From Actinostola sp. cb2023 (lineage: Eukaryota > Cnidaria > Anthozoa > Actiniaria > Actinostolidae): 64,000 bases of DNA. The notes beneath the pieces were generated by a model. It saw nothing but the letters and a program-made list of their open reading frames with translations, made no database searches and was not told the origin of the DNA. The DNA lies in assembly GCA_033675265.1 (NCBI GenBank), contig JAUJYZ010000222.1:248001-312000 (forward strand), in the 5' to 3' direction. The stretch's first letter is position 1. Each line of letters starts with the position of its first letter. The translations under genes were made by a program, and so were the position numbers. Below, piece after piece: positions 11,155 to 22,667 of this stretch.

Positions 11155-11932
11155 ACTAGAAATAATTATACCGAGCCGGAGATTGGTGAACAGAATTTTA
11201 CAACGAGTACGCGGTGAAACTGTCTCGCACTGTTTCACGAAAAAGTTTCACCGTGTAACAAAGACTTTAGTGGAAATTGTGCATGTGAAAATGTAAGAAC
11301 TTAATGCCCATGTTAAACTTTACTTCAATTAAGGATATTTTCAAAGAAATCATTTTTAAGTTACGTGCAATATGATAATTTGATTGTAGTGTTTTATTAT
11401 ATATTATTAAATTAATGGTTCTCCTAACTCCGAGTTGTGCGGCGTAGCCTGATTTATTATCAAACGGTTCGGTTTCGACCGCTGACCACGGGACGGACAT
11501 ACGTGGTCAGCGGTCGACAGCAAGCCGTATGCCCTGATTAATCACAAATATAATTAAGTTGTGCACAGCGGTGACGCAAACTACGACATTTGCGCGTATT
11601 TGCTTTGTAAGGCATATCAAACTCTATTGATATCGAACCGTCGCTTAGAATATTGTTTTTGTACACATAAGGCCAGCTAGTGTCGCCTACTAGCCGATAT
11701 CTGCAACAATAATTCCCGGGAGATCTTCCATATAAAGCTAAAGAGTGGTGGGCTCGCGATTCTCCTGACACGTGTTTATGGACAAATACCGGCCCTAAGA
11801 AGTATCATAATAACTCTACCTCACTTTAGGTTTAAACACCCTAAGCGGTAGCACACTCCAATGTTAAAGTAAAACCCTAAAGCGGTACGACGAGCACCAT
11901 AAGAGCTTTTGGATAAGAGTCTCCCCTCAAAC
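11155..11932. other. Intergenic, no gene recognised
   Basis: Holds a local inverted motif around 11,220-11,262 (GTGAAAC / GTTTCAC) and a repeated CGGTCGAC-type stretch near 11,465-11,520. CCCTAAGCGGTA near 11,830 recurs near 31,955 and may mark a dispersed repeat. No credible ORF. Confidence 0.4.
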
Positions 11933-12040
11933 CATGCATGGATCAGAGCTCGAGGGGGAGGGGTAAGTGCTTCCTTTTTCTCCCTTCCCCCTCTCCCTCG
12001 GACCCACTGAATAACCCCTGGGTTAATTTCCGAGGATGGA
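11933..12040 (+). other. Orphan copy of the CniFL leader block
   Basis: About 105 bp nearly identical to the leader before CniFL A (478-583), including the GTAAGT donor, but no CniFL coding sequence follows. It marks a lost or broken cluster unit. Confidence 0.75.
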
Positions 12041-12218
12041 CCAAGGGAGCACGGCAGAAACTGGGCTGCCTGTGGTGATGACGCATTTTGCGGTTTTGGG
12101 TTATTGCGCGCGCGGGCTCATCAGTATATTGGGATTCCTGTGGCTGATGATGACGTTTTTGCGGTTTTCCACAATAAGATCGCGTGGGCTCATCAATACT
12201 GAATAAATATAGTTGCCT

Positions 12219-13763
12219 AAATAAAGTGACGGGGAGTGAAACTTGTAAGACCCTTTCGACAATCCGCGTCAGATTGCTAGGAACATCACTGTTGCTAGGA
12301 ACAGCCGATCACAGCCCGGGTTTCGTACGTAGAAAAACATGGAGGCCGACGGTTTTACGAACAGTTTCGATCGCCGATGGTGATCCACCCTTGTGTCTGT
12401 AAGTGAAAAATACAATTTTCTGCATATTTTTTTCTTGACTTTTATCATTTGTTTGTATGTTCAGTTTAGCGTAGAGGCGAAATAATGCCTTACCGGCTTA
12501 CGAAATGAGTTTATTGTTTCATCAAGCGTAAAAATACTGAGTTTATTGTTGTTGTTGATGGTGCTTGCCTGCTTGCCTACAAAAGTACCGGGAAAAGTAC
12601 TAAAGGACTTGTCTTGCAGCTGTTTTACAGACTTAATACGATCCTTGTTTTCATTTTCCTGAGAAAACATCACGTCTGTAGACGAAACGTACGTATGTGT
12701 ACGCTTTTCATTGTAATAAACTAGGCCTCAGTCCAGCGAAAGTGATTATCTTTGGACGCCTCGTAGTGAAAGCTCAAGTATCCTTCATGTATTTAATTGC
12801 ACTTTATTTTATTTTTTTGTACAGTGTGACACCGTCCGTCGATGTGGGTCGCCGCGATCGCCGCATGCAAGTCCAGTTGATGCTGTCAGGAAACACTTTC
12901 GACCTTTCTCTCCAGTTTCCTCGTTTATGATTTGCCAGTTCGGATCAACGCAGGCTATATTTGCCTTAAGAGGATATTTATTTGAACATCGCGTAATATC
13001 CGCGAAAAGCGCCAAAAACGAGCGCTTTTGAACAGTTTGACTTTCGATTTTCGCTTTGGATTAACACTCTAATTTTATTTTAACTAAGCACAAACTATTA
13101 AAAAATTGGCTGTTTATAGCTGTTTTAGCGTTGTACAAAGCCATTTTCCTGCTTTTTGTTTCAAATTTGAGCTAATTCAGGGAAAGTACATCAGCAATAC
13201 TAGCAAATATACAGATCTAGCCCATGTGGACAGTTTTCAAATCAAATTTTCACTTTGGATTAACACTCTAATTTCACTTTTACCGGTCAAAAACCATCCC
13301 AAATAACTTGAACTCTTTGCTAAAGCAGTTTTAGCCTTGTACAAAACGTATTCTCCATGCTATTGGTTTTTGGCGCTCAATACGCGCGTTCGTAAAAAAT
13401 CTCCTCTTAATAAAAATGTTTTTCCTACTCCTTTCTTTCTCAAAATGACAATGCTGTACCCTTCTGTAACTGCTGAAAGTACATTTAACTGTTCAAAAGA
13501 CAACATGATTCAAAACAAACGCAAAATCTAAAGGGAAACTGATGTCGTGTACGGAAAATTTATGTCAGAAATGTTCAATGTTTTGCTGAAAAGACTCTCA
13601 AGGGAGGGGAGGGAGAGTAATGTTTTGATAGCTGTCAGCGATTAACTGCATGCTGACCAAAAGTAACGTTACGAGCATGTTACAAAGGATTTCCATGATT
13701 CTCTTCACTGATTGGCTGAGAATCGATCACATGATCTTAGTTTCACTCCCCGTCATTTTATTA
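12219..13763. mobile_element. Candidate TIR-bounded element of about 1.5 kb
   Basis: The left end (12,219-12,242) and the right end (13,740-13,763) are inverted copies of about 23 bp with a core GACGGGGAGTGAAAC. No transposase ORF is seen between them, and a TTAA-flanked MITE is nested inside. The target duplication was not resolved, so the boundaries are tentative. Confidence 0.5.
12966..13410. mobile_element. TTAA-flanked MITE, copy 2
   Basis: A second copy of the element at 10,220, 445 bp, again flanked by TTAA on both sides (12,966-12,969 and 13,407-13,410), with a few substitutions and a short deletion. Confidence 0.82.
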
Positions 13764-13781
13764 GTGACGTTACGTTTTCTT

Positions 13782-13985
13782 CCTCACTCTGTCTTGGCAT
13801 GTCTTCCTGAAACACTCGTTTGCTACTTTTGATTTCGTTTCGTCAAAATGACTGATAAAATCGTCCAGTCGGACTCATCTTCTAAGATCATTGTCATTGT
13901 TTCAATAGTAGCTGTGTTTTCGTGCTTGTGTTTTTGTGCTTGTTTTTGTGAAATTGTACTTTCCAACGGAACTTCCAAAGATTGA
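13782..13985 (+). pseudogene. Truncated 5' fragment of a CniFL gene
   Basis: The leader and the first 24 codons (from ATG at 13,848) match the CniFL start through most of the membrane segment. The reading then passes into an unrelated cysteine-rich stretch and stops at 13,983-13,985, for 45 codons in total. The stalk, collagen, Ig and FReD parts are missing. Confidence 0.85.
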
Positions 13986-14328
13986 AAATGGGGCGTTTTT
14001 TCCCAGTCCACCCACATCATCATCATCATCAAGACATTTCCCGGCGAATAAAACAAGTTGGAAGGTCATTGCCACTGCAAGTATACAATATATCCCTGAC
14101 AGGTCTCATCCTCGTAAACCCAGGGCCAATTCAGTGGATCTCCCGTCCCCCTCTTCCCTCTGAATAGCCCCTGGGTTAATTTCCAACTGATGGACGTGTC
14201 TCATATCACTCTTGACTAGCTTGTAAAACGATTAGGTTTCAGAAACCTAGCATCATTTCCTCACTCTGTCTTGGCATGTCTTCAGTCCTGAAACACTCGT
14301 TTGCTACTTTTGATTTCGTTTCGTCAAA
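13986..14328 (+). other. Degenerate leader of CniFL copy C
   Basis: The segment from about 14,120 resembles the CniFL leader. The GTAAGT donor seen before A and B is not recognisable here, while the TTTCAG acceptor (near 14,241) is kept. Start-proximal sequence before the ATG is conserved. Confidence 0.55.
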
Positions 14329-16379
14329 ATGACTGATAAAATCGTCCAGTCGGGCTCATGTTCTAAGATCACTGTCATTGTTTCAATAGTAGCTGTGTTT
14401 TTGTGCTGTGGTGAGTTTATTCGCATCGAACTGATGCTCAAGGACCAAAGCACAAGAATGAACACGTTGGAGAACAAGATGATGACCTCGACACACAACA
14501 ACAACATGAATGCAGCCGTCACGGAAGATCGTCTTTATTCAAAACGTGCAGAACAAAATACAAGGGACAAACGAGACATCATTCAGCGATCATCTAGCAA
14601 AGCAACACCAGTTACTTCAATGGAGTTGAATAAGACAAATGAAAGGCTGAAAGATCAACTTGCAAAGATAATGAACGAAAAGTTAGCTAATGTTGTATTA
14701 ACCCTACAAGCTTCGAAACATTGGGTCCCCATGCCCGGCCCTCCGGGTCCAGCTGGAAGAGGGACACGCGGACTACCCGGTCGTATGGGGAAACCAGGCA
14801 GAAGAGGGAAACGAGGACTACCCGGTCGTATGGGGAAACCAGGCAAAACAGGAAAACGAGGACCTCGCGGATTTAAAGGCAATCCGGGACAAAACGGAGC
14901 TCCTGGTCCTCGAGGTATGCCGGGACTGAAGGGAGATCCCGGTCCTTCCTTAGCAGCTCCATCAGTATTGGTTTCGCCTCCTCATTTGATCGTCAATGAA
15001 AGCAAGTCCGCCGTCTTCCATTGTTCTGCAAGTGGTTATCCACGACCTGGCGTTGTGTGGAGTAAGGTGAACGGTTCATTACCCATATTTGGCAGATCAA
15101 CTTTTGATAGCAATGGGAAACTGGAGATCAAACACGTCACAACTAATGACTCCGGGATCTATCAGTGTAAGGCATCCAACATTCTTGGCAACGAACAAAC
15201 CAGAGCGACTTTGGAAGTCAACTTTCGTCCACGACTGACTTTAAATAGAGGACCAATCTACGAAAAGATTGGAAGTGACATTACACTCCCTACGTGTCAC
15301 GTGACGGGACATCCTAAACCTAAGATCACGTGGTCTAAGGCTATTGGTTCATTGCCTAGCAATCGTGTTGATAATAAGGACAGCTGAATATTTTGAGAAC
15401 TCAAAAAGATGATTCTGGTACATACTTGTGTAAGGCTGAAAATCTCCTCGGTTCTATTATCGCAGGGACAATGGTGAATGTCGTCCAGTTGCCTGTTTTC
15501 ATTGTTAAGCCACCTGCATCATACAAAGCTATTCTTGGAACAAATGTAGTTCTGAACTGCACTGCCAAAGGCGACCCTCAGCCAGTCATCAGCTGGAGAA
15601 AAGAGAGTGGCGTTCTTCCTGCTGGCAGATATGAAGTAAAAGACGGTTCTTTGATTCTAAGAGACTTGAGAAAAACAGACTCTGGTGTGTTCGTGTGCAC
15701 TGCTACAAGTGCTGGGGTATCTGATACGGATACTACAACAATGCTGACTGTCAGTTATCCAAGAGATTGCTTAGAGATCTATAAAAGAGGAGAGAGACGT
15801 AGCGGTGTGTACACAGTAATACCTGACGACCAAGGTGCCTTTCAAGTCTACTGTGACATGACAACTGACGGTGGGGGGTGGACAGTGTTCCAAAGAAGAC
15901 AAGATGGATCAGTGGACTTCTATCGCAACTGGCAACAATACAAAACAGGTTTTGGAAACCTGAATGGCGAGTTTTGGTTGGGGAACGACTACATTCATCG
16001 ACTGACAGCAACAAAAGCGTCGAGTCTTCGCGTCGAGCTTGAGGACTGGAGTGGAACCAAGAGGTATGCCAAATATGGTAGTTTTAGAATTGCCGACGAA
16101 TCAGACAATTACAGACTGAGTGTAGGCTCGTTTTCAGGTACTGTTGGGGATTCGCTGACATATCATAGTAACGTAGCCTTTAGTACAAAGGATAGAGATA
16201 ACGACCCTGCAAATGGAAATTGTGGCGTTTCGTATACCGGTGCCTGGTGGTACGCTGGCTGCCATCACTCTAATCTCAATGGGCAATATTTAGGGAATAT
16301 AAATAGTCCTAAAGGAGCTTGCTGGACTGGATTTCACGGTTATTTGTCATTAAAATCAACTGAAATGAAACTACGCTAA
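14329..16379 (+). pseudogene. CniFL copy C, frameshifted in Ig domain 2
   Basis: Same architecture as copy A, with the long two-block collagen stretch. Around 15,366-15,380 in Ig2 there is a net 4-bp deletion relative to copy A, giving a stop at 15,385-15,387. The remaining Ig2, Ig3 and FReD are open in another frame from about 15,393 to 16,379. The FReD pocket differs from A and B (WWYAGCHHSN instead of WWYYNCH), and the C-terminus lacks the final proline of A. Likely a recent pseudogene; the break is independent of that in copy B. Confidence 0.85.
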
Positions 16380-16559
16380 TGAAACTGCGCCATCTTCTCT
16401 TTATCGTTTGGCAGAATCAGTTGGAGTATAGCTGTGTTATATCATTTTATTATTCAATTTTCATACATTGTACAAATTCCGATCTTCTGGTTGGTTGATT
16501 TGTAGCACGTGATGTGTAGTTATGACATGACAACCGTGGCGACGTCATTATTGTGGTGT

Positions 16560-16695
16560 AAAAGCTGTGGTGTAAATTCTTTACACCACGGCTTTTAAAC
16601 CACGGTGTTAGTATTAGTTAGTATTAGCTTGCCACGGTGTTAGTATTAGTTAGTATTAGCTTGCCACGGTGTTAGTATTAGTTAGTATTAGCTTG
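16560..16695. repeat. Hairpin followed by a 32-bp repeat, three copies
   Basis: 16,560-16,597 forms a stem (GTGGTGTAA / TTACACCAC). Three 32-bp units beginning CCACGGTG follow at 16,600, 16,632 and 16,664. Confidence 0.8.
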
Positions 16696-16729
16696 CCCCC
16701 GCAATGCATTCAAATTGAATAATGAAAAT

Positions 16730-16915
16730 GTTAACGCCCTCTTTGCTCGTGAGTTATCGGGATTTTACCTTCACTCGTTCACCGTAACAATGAACTCGAA
16801 ATTTTCTCATGCTACACACGGCTACGCCTCGTGCAGAATTTAAATTTATCATTCATTGTTAGTGAACTCGTGCAGGTATAAATACCGAAAACTCACGAGC
16901 AAAGAGGGCGTTAAC
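16730..16915. mobile_element. Foldback element with 26-bp perfect arms
   Basis: The left arm starts GTTAACGCCCTCTTTGCTCG and the right arm is its reverse complement ending at 16,915; the spacer holds imperfect inverted stretches. No coding capacity; the target duplication is unclear. Confidence 0.7.
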
Positions 16916-16941
16916 TCTAAATATTCATGAAAAAAACCAAT

Positions 16942-17361
16942 GATCGATTCTGATTGGCTAAGAGCATGCGGTGTTGCACTATTGTGCAATAAATGATCGA
17001 TTCTGATTGGCTAAGAGCATGCGGTGTTGCACTATTGTGCAATAAATGATCGATTCTGATTGGCTAAGAGCATGCGGTGTTGCACTATAGTGCAATAAAT
17101 GATCGATTCTGATTGGCTAAGAGCATGCGGTGTTGCACTATTGTGCAATAAATGATCGATTCTGATTGGCTAAGAGCATGCGGTGTTGCACTATTGTGCA
17201 ATAAATGATCGATTCTGATTGGCTAAGAGCATGCGGTGTTGCACTATAGTGCAATAAATGATCGATTCTGATTGGCTAAGAGCATGCGGTGTTGCACTAT
17301 AGTGCAATAAATGATCGATTCTGATTGGCTAAGAGCATGCGGTGTTGCACTATAGTGCAAT
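16942..17361. repeat. 53-bp tandem repeat, eight copies
   Basis: Starts recur every 53 bp (16,942, 16,995, 17,048 and so on to 17,313). Each unit contains CTGATTGGCT, an inverted CCAAT box, and the palindrome TTGCACTATTGTGCAA or its TATAG variant. A single copy of related sequence lies 3' of CniFL A and B, so the array grew from the CniFL 3' flank. Confidence 0.93.
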
Positions 17362-18159
17362 TACAAGGTAATCTACACTAGGGTGTACACTACAGGTAAT
17401 TTGTTCATGAATATTATTAATGGTAATTATATGTTTTCTCGTGTAATTTGGGATTAAAATTTGAACTCGTGTGTTTTTCAAAAATCATAATAATATCAGT
17501 TTAGATTTAGAATAGTATCATCTTGTATTTAATCGTATAAACGTTTATATCACCTATTAAAAAAAAAAGCTTTTGTTCAGGGTATGTGTCAGTATTTATT
17601 GGGGTCAATTATAGAGATCCATTTCTTATATTGTGATTTAGATCAGCTTAGAGTCGGCCATGTGCATGTAATCGTTTAACGCAGTAGTTGATCATACTAG
17701 TTAAGTCTGTAATCACGGCTCTATATTGATCTCAGTTTTTATTCATTAATTAAAAGAGAAAATCGATCGTGTGAATCTCAGTTCAGTGAGCGGTAAATCA
17801 TTACGGCCGACCCAGGCTTGAATACCTTGACCTCGAAAGACCTTCCCCATCCGTTACAACCCCTAACAAAGTCGTATAAGCCCAGGGCTTATAATCAGAA
17901 CTTTGCGCTAACTGAGCAAGGTGCGCATGCTCCTATGGTGATGACCTCTTGACGTTAATTCTCAAAAAACGTTGTTATATAATTGATTCAACACACGGCT
18001 CTTGTTTGTGTACTTGGCCCTAAGGGGAGGGGGAGGGGGGAGGAAAGAAGAGAGGGAAAGCGCGATCATATATCACACAGATCTGTTGTCGATATCTGAG
18101 GGGGGAGGGGTCCCTTGAAGCAGTGTTGCTAGGTAACTACACATGTCGATCTCAATAAG
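17362..18159. other. 3' spacer of unit 3
   Basis: The part from about 17,740 aligns with 2880-3312 of unit 1; the part before it has no counterpart there. Weak ATTAAA near 17,750. No gene. Confidence 0.5.
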
Positions 18160-18534
18160 CTAATACAGAATGTCAAAATAATCCAACGCTTCGCTGAACT
18201 TTAACGACGACATACTACCATACAAATTGCTTGAATCTTCTTCATCGTCGTCTTTCTTCCTCTCGCTTGCAAAACGTTTTCTAAACCTTTTAAAGGGCTT
18301 CAACAACGATTCGCAACATCCAGTAGCTGTGTCTTCTTCATGTTCTTGAGAATTGATTCTCATGATAGTCCTGCTTGTCGATACTGAACTTCGTAGAGAT
18401 CCGGCAAAGGCGGGCGAAATTGCTGGAAAAACCGGCAGTTCGTCGTAATGCGGGTTGTTGACTGTGTAATTAGTCCCGGTAGTAGTTTCATCTTCGTAGT
18501 CTGTGTACCCCCGTGTGTACCACGGTAGCGCCAT
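18160..18534 (-). CDS. Small conserved protein of unknown function, copy 2 (124 aa)
   Basis: A duplicate of the gene at 3313-3687 with one residue changed (Glu20 to Gly) and the same Cys-Cys/basic/acidic layout. The frame here stays open 14 codons further upstream (to 18,576), but that extension is not shared in full by copy 1, so I start at the ATG common to both. A CAG acceptor-like site lies between the two ATGs in both copies. It is convergent with CniFL C. Function unknown. Confidence 0.6.
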   Translation of the reverse strand: MALPWYTRGYTDYEDETTTGTNYTVNNPHYDELPVFPAISPAFAGSLRSSVSTSRTIMRINSQEHEEDTATGCCESLLKPFKRFRKRFASERKKDDDEEDSSNLYGSMSSLKFSEALDYFDILY

Positions 18535-18576
18535 AGTACAGTTATCTGATCGACTTAGAACCTGAGGAAAAGTCAA

Positions 18577-20046
18577 AATGAAAGGACTGAACTAGCTATC
18601 AAGAACAAATTAGCATTTTGGAGTTTAACTTCTACTACTTTTGAAATACAGAAGTTTATACCAGTACACTCAAATTTTAAAGTCACAACATTTTTTTGCA
18701 TTGCATTGTGGACAGGCCTGTGGAACGTAAACAGATATGTGTCGGCAGTTTTCGGCTGCCATTTTATGGATATCACTTCAATATGAAGTGAATATTGGAG
18801 TAGTTCAGTGTCATGTGATACTGAGTTATAGAGGTTTTAAAAAAGTCATTTTATCGTTGAGTCAGCTTTACAACATCGCCACCGGCAATGTGCACACCAA
18901 GCAGTCATGTTTTCATCGCAGTTAGTTATTGTTTTTTTATAGCTTTAAACTTAGAAATGCAATCTTTCGGCGCAAGTAATTTCAACTGAGTAACAAACCT
19001 TGAAGGAGAATTATGACTATACCACTGAACGGTGAAGACAGTCGATGAACTCACTGTAAGTTGGATTTTGTCGGTTATGTGCGCTACTGATGTTCTAATG
19101 TCTTTATTTTGGAAGGCTTTTCTTCTTCCTTGCTTTATTTCTCTCTTTCAAACACTGTCTCCCGTTGCTTTACGTATTCAATTTGATAAATACGATGACT
19201 TAATTGAAATTACTTTGTTTATAATTCAAAGTTTTACAACTGTACCCGTAAAATAGCATAGTTTGTTTGGGAATCAGGTAGAAAAGTGAAGATAATTAAA
19301 AACCTAGCAGTGGTACTAGAACTGAAGACAAGTGAAAATGGTATTTACGTACCGAGGCCTTGTTGATAGAGCAACAGAAATTGGAAACATGAAGAAATAG
19401 AAAGCTAAAAATTGAATTTTAGATGAATCAATACTAATAGGAAATCTGCTGTATTGAACTCGTTTGTTTTTCTCTCATTTTCCTTTTTATTTTCACCTTT
19501 TTACATTTAATTTGCATTCGCTGACAAACTCAAAGTTCCTACACCGTTTCAAGACTCAGCTTATTGTATGTTGTTTACAATTTGGAAATGTTCCTGAATG
19601 CAATGCAAGGCACCCCCGCTTGAATGTAATGATGACAACAGTCGAAAGTTCGTACAACATCATGGCGAACTCTTGTGTGATTCGCGGGAAAAGTTGACTG
19701 CATGATCAAGAGTCAAGGAGAACAATTTTGACTGTCGACAGCTAACTTTTATTGCTTTAAAATGTACTCTAAATAGTCGGCTTTTAAAAGAAGTTGTGTC
19801 GAGCTGACTGTAGAAGTTTGTTATCATTTGACACTGAATTTAATTATTTACGGTAAAATATAGCGGTGAAATGATGAAAGAAAATATAAATAAAACAAGA
19901 TGTAAATATCATCATCGCAACTACGCTAATTCAATCTATGCAACTTGAGACTACAGGATCATCGAGTATGTCTTGGCCCCTAGGCCATCAGTAACGCTAC
20001 CCTTTCGTTGTGTCATCGGTGACTAAGCGTAATACGCCTGTTTTAA
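18577..20046. other. Non-coding spacer of unit 3
   Basis: Aligns with 3700-5540 without the hairpin insertion found there. No gene kept in frame in both copies. It ends at the LTR retrotransposon target site. Confidence 0.55.
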
Positions 20047-20797
20047 TGTGACCAAGTGATCTTTTTACGATTGTAAGACGAGTGAAGCAAAGTAATTTAA
20101 CAACTGCTTTATTGACAAAAGTTAACTCAGGGTAAACCAATGGTATAAACTAAGGGTAAACTAAGGGCGAAAGTAATACGCTGAAATATACAATGTTGAA
20201 AAGCATAATTAGAATCAATCTTTGTACTAAACAATAACTAATACTACACGTATCACAGTCTTCAATAGCGATCACATACAAGCGATTTACATAGTTTAAA
20301 CTGAATAGAATACTAGCGGCGACAATACGAAGTCAATATTACTGAATCTAAAAGTAATCTGTTACATACCAATTAACACTTGAGGTGCTAGTCTAAAGAG
20401 ATTTCGTTGATTATTGCCTTCACTTGACTTGATCTTGTCTCGCTTCAAACTGGACTGATTTAGCTATGAAAGCTCACTTCTTAAATATGCTTTGGAAAAG
20501 CTATGTACGCTAAAGAATGCTAAATAACTTGGTAAACAACGGAAACACGCAATTATACGCCCTGGCTTAGCAATTCACGTAGTACGGAATCACGTAAGGG
20601 AAAAATGCGTAAGAACGAAGGTTCTTGACACGCATTTATGCCATCTTTGTGATAACAGGATTATCTTATCCACATCGCGTGTAGCACGTTCGTGTCACGC
20701 CTAGTGTTACGTCTACTGACAGGAACTCACGTAATCTATGTTTGGCACGCGCTTCTAACTATAAACGAAATAACTACTAAAACTTGACATGGTCACA
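20047..20797 (-). repeat. 3' LTR (minus-strand orientation)
   Basis: 751 bp, apparently identical to 26,159-26,909, with 7-bp inverted ends TGTGACC / GGTCACA. Confidence 0.95.
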
Positions 20798-20814
20798 CCC
20801 TCCCCTACTTTTTT
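20798..20814 (-). other. Polypurine tract
   Basis: Read on the minus strand this is AAAAAAGTAGGGGAGGG directly against the LTR, as expected for plus-strand priming. Confidence 0.85.
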
Positions 20815-20856
20815 GATATTGTCGTCCTCGACATATAACCAAATTTTTCACTTAGA

Positions 20857-22653
20857 CTAAAAGAATGTGTGAGCCAAAAACCAACATAGCAAAATAAAAT
20901 AAATGGTCAAGTCCTTTTCAAAATATGCTGTTGTGGACGCAACAAGGACAGACTGGGTAAATCCGTATCTTGATCCTGATTTTCCAGCAGTAGTCCTGGT
21001 AGTCCTTCGCAGTTTTCTGTCCGTTGTCTTTTCTGCCTGACCGTCCGTAATAATATCCGTAATATCTGGTGTATCTTCTACGTCTGTTGTCTGTAGTACT
21101 GGATGCGCGTCTGGCGCATTACTTGTTCTAATAACAATAGCGACTTCATCTTCATCTTCGCTGTCACTCTCTTCAGTCAGTGCACTAGTGTGTGTCTGTG
21201 TTCGTCTTCTTGCAAAGTCCTGTGGTTTAATGAGTGGACATTTGCGCATAAAGGAACGGCTTACTTTTCGTGGCTCCGCGTCTCCCTTATATAACTGAAC
21301 TGTATATGCGGCGCCATCTTTGTCTGGAACTCCTATGACTCTATATAGGGTAGGGCTCCATGAATCTTGAATCTTGTTTCTTCCTTTCACTTTGTTTCTG
21401 AGATACACGAGTTGACCAATCTCTAGTGGGTCATCGAATGCTGTCTGGTCACTAGCCTTCTTGCGCCTTTCTGCAGCTTGTTCGAGATGCTCTCCTGCCT
21501 TGAGGTAAGCGTCTCTCAGGCGGGACATGTGTGTAGCCAGCCAGTCATTCTGGATCTCATCTTCAACATCCTCTTCTGCTCCTAACAACAGATCGACAGG
21601 TAGTCGAGGTTCTCTGCAGAACATCAGGTAGTATGGCGAGAATCCGGTTGATGAATGGGGCGTTGCATTATATGCGTACAGCAGCTCCGGTAAATGCTCC
21701 GTCCATTTTCTCTTCTTGTGAGGCGGAAGAGATCTCAGAAGGTCATGCATCGTGCGATTAAATCTCTCGCATTGTGCATTACCCTGTGGATGGTATGGTG
21801 TTGTTCGCGACTTCTTTATTCCGTACAATCCACACAGCTCCATGATTACCTCACTCTCAAAGTTACGTCCTTGGTCAGAATGGATGCGGTTAGGTACGCC
21901 ATATCGCATGAACCATTCCTTGAGTATCAGTTTAGCTGTTGTGTTAGCCTTCTGATCCCTTGTCGGTATAGCTAAGGTGAACTTGGTGAATACGTCAGTC
22001 ATTACGAGCACATTTTCTCGTCCATCACTCGCTGGTTCCAGGAGAGTGAAATCTACAGCCAGAACTTCCAATGGTTTTGTTGCCAAGAGGTTTCCCATTG
22101 GTGGTCTGATGCGTGGCAGTGGCATTTTGGATAACGTGCAACGCTCACATTTCTTTATCCAAACATCTACATCACTGTGTAGTCCAGGCCAGTAACACCT
22201 TCTGCGCAGCAGCTGAGATGTCCTTTCAACTCCTTGGTGTCCCATCTGATCATGTAAACTCTGCATGACGTTGTCTCTCAACACAGTGGGTACAACAAGC
22301 TGTCTGAGTTGTCCATGGTTTGGATCTTGTACGACTCTGTACAGCACTCCAGCCTCCAGTTGCATCCTATCCCACTGGCGTAGCATGGATATGGATTTGC
22401 TAGGCATACCCCTTCGCTCACGGAAGTTTGGTTTTCTTCCCTCTTTCCAGTATTTCAGGAATTGGCTTATTGTTGCATCACTGTTCTGCATCTCAGTAAG
22501 TTCAGCTTTAGAGTGCGAAGGAAACGCTGTTCTATTGTTCTGGGCTTCCTGTGATTGAGAATTCACACAGGCATACCGCAGCTCAACAGGTATTGTAGTA
22601 GTCGGTTGTGCTAGTATACTCTCTATGGCTGTATAACCGTCTTCTTCATTCAC
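20857..22653 (-). CDS. Gypsy integrase part of pol (598 codons, no own ATG evident)
   Basis: The zinc-binding HHCC domain is visible (His134, His139, Cys169, Cys172), as is the catalytic triad (Asp201, Asp260, Glu296, counted from the open-frame start). The C-terminal part carries basic and acidic low-complexity stretches and a short hydrophobic end. The first codon of this open stretch is GTG, and the frame is open further upstream, so it is the displaced downstream half of pol, not a separate gene. It integrates the cDNA copy. Confidence 0.9.
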   Translation of the reverse strand: MNEEDGYTAIESILAQPTTTIPVELRYACVNSQSQEAQNNRTAFPSHSKAELTEMQNSDATISQFLKYWKEGRKPNFRERRGMPSKSISMLRQWDRMQLEAGVLYRVVQDPNHGQLRQLVVPTVLRDNVMQSLHDQMGHQGVERTSQLLRRRCYWPGLHSDVDVWIKKCERCTLSKMPLPRIRPPMGNLLATKPLEVLAVDFTLLEPASDGRENVLVMTDVFTKFTLAIPTRDQKANTTAKLILKEWFMRYGVPNRIHSDQGRNFESEVIMELCGLYGIKKSRTTPYHPQGNAQCERFNRTMHDLLRSLPPHKKRKWTEHLPELLYAYNATPHSSTGFSPYYLMFCREPRLPVDLLLGAEEDVEDEIQNDWLATHMSRLRDAYLKAGEHLEQAAERRKKASDQTAFDDPLEIGQLVYLRNKVKGRNKIQDSWSPTLYRVIGVPDKDGAAYTVQLYKGDAEPRKVSRSFMRKCPLIKPQDFARRRTQTHTSALTEESDSEDEDEVAIVIRTSNAPDAHPVLQTTDVEDTPDITDIITDGQAEKTTDRKLRRTTRTTAGKSGSRYGFTQSVLVASTTAYFEKDLTIYFILLCWFLAHTFF

Positions 22654-22667
22654 AACTGGTTCCTTTC

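Larger units (their letters stand above)
1..20046. repeat. Segmental tandem duplication of a CniFL-containing unit
   Basis: The sequence starting at base 1 starts again at 5557 with only small changes, so unit 1 is at least 5.56 kb and its left end is cut by the window. Unit 1 holds CniFL copy A plus a small minus-strand gene. Unit 2 (from 5557) holds CniFL copy B but its downstream part is lost or replaced by satellites and transposons. Unit 3 (about 13,782-20,046) holds a truncated 5' fragment, CniFL copy C and the second small minus-strand gene. The blocks 2880-5540 and 17,740-20,035 align along their length, interrupted by indels. Confidence 0.88.
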
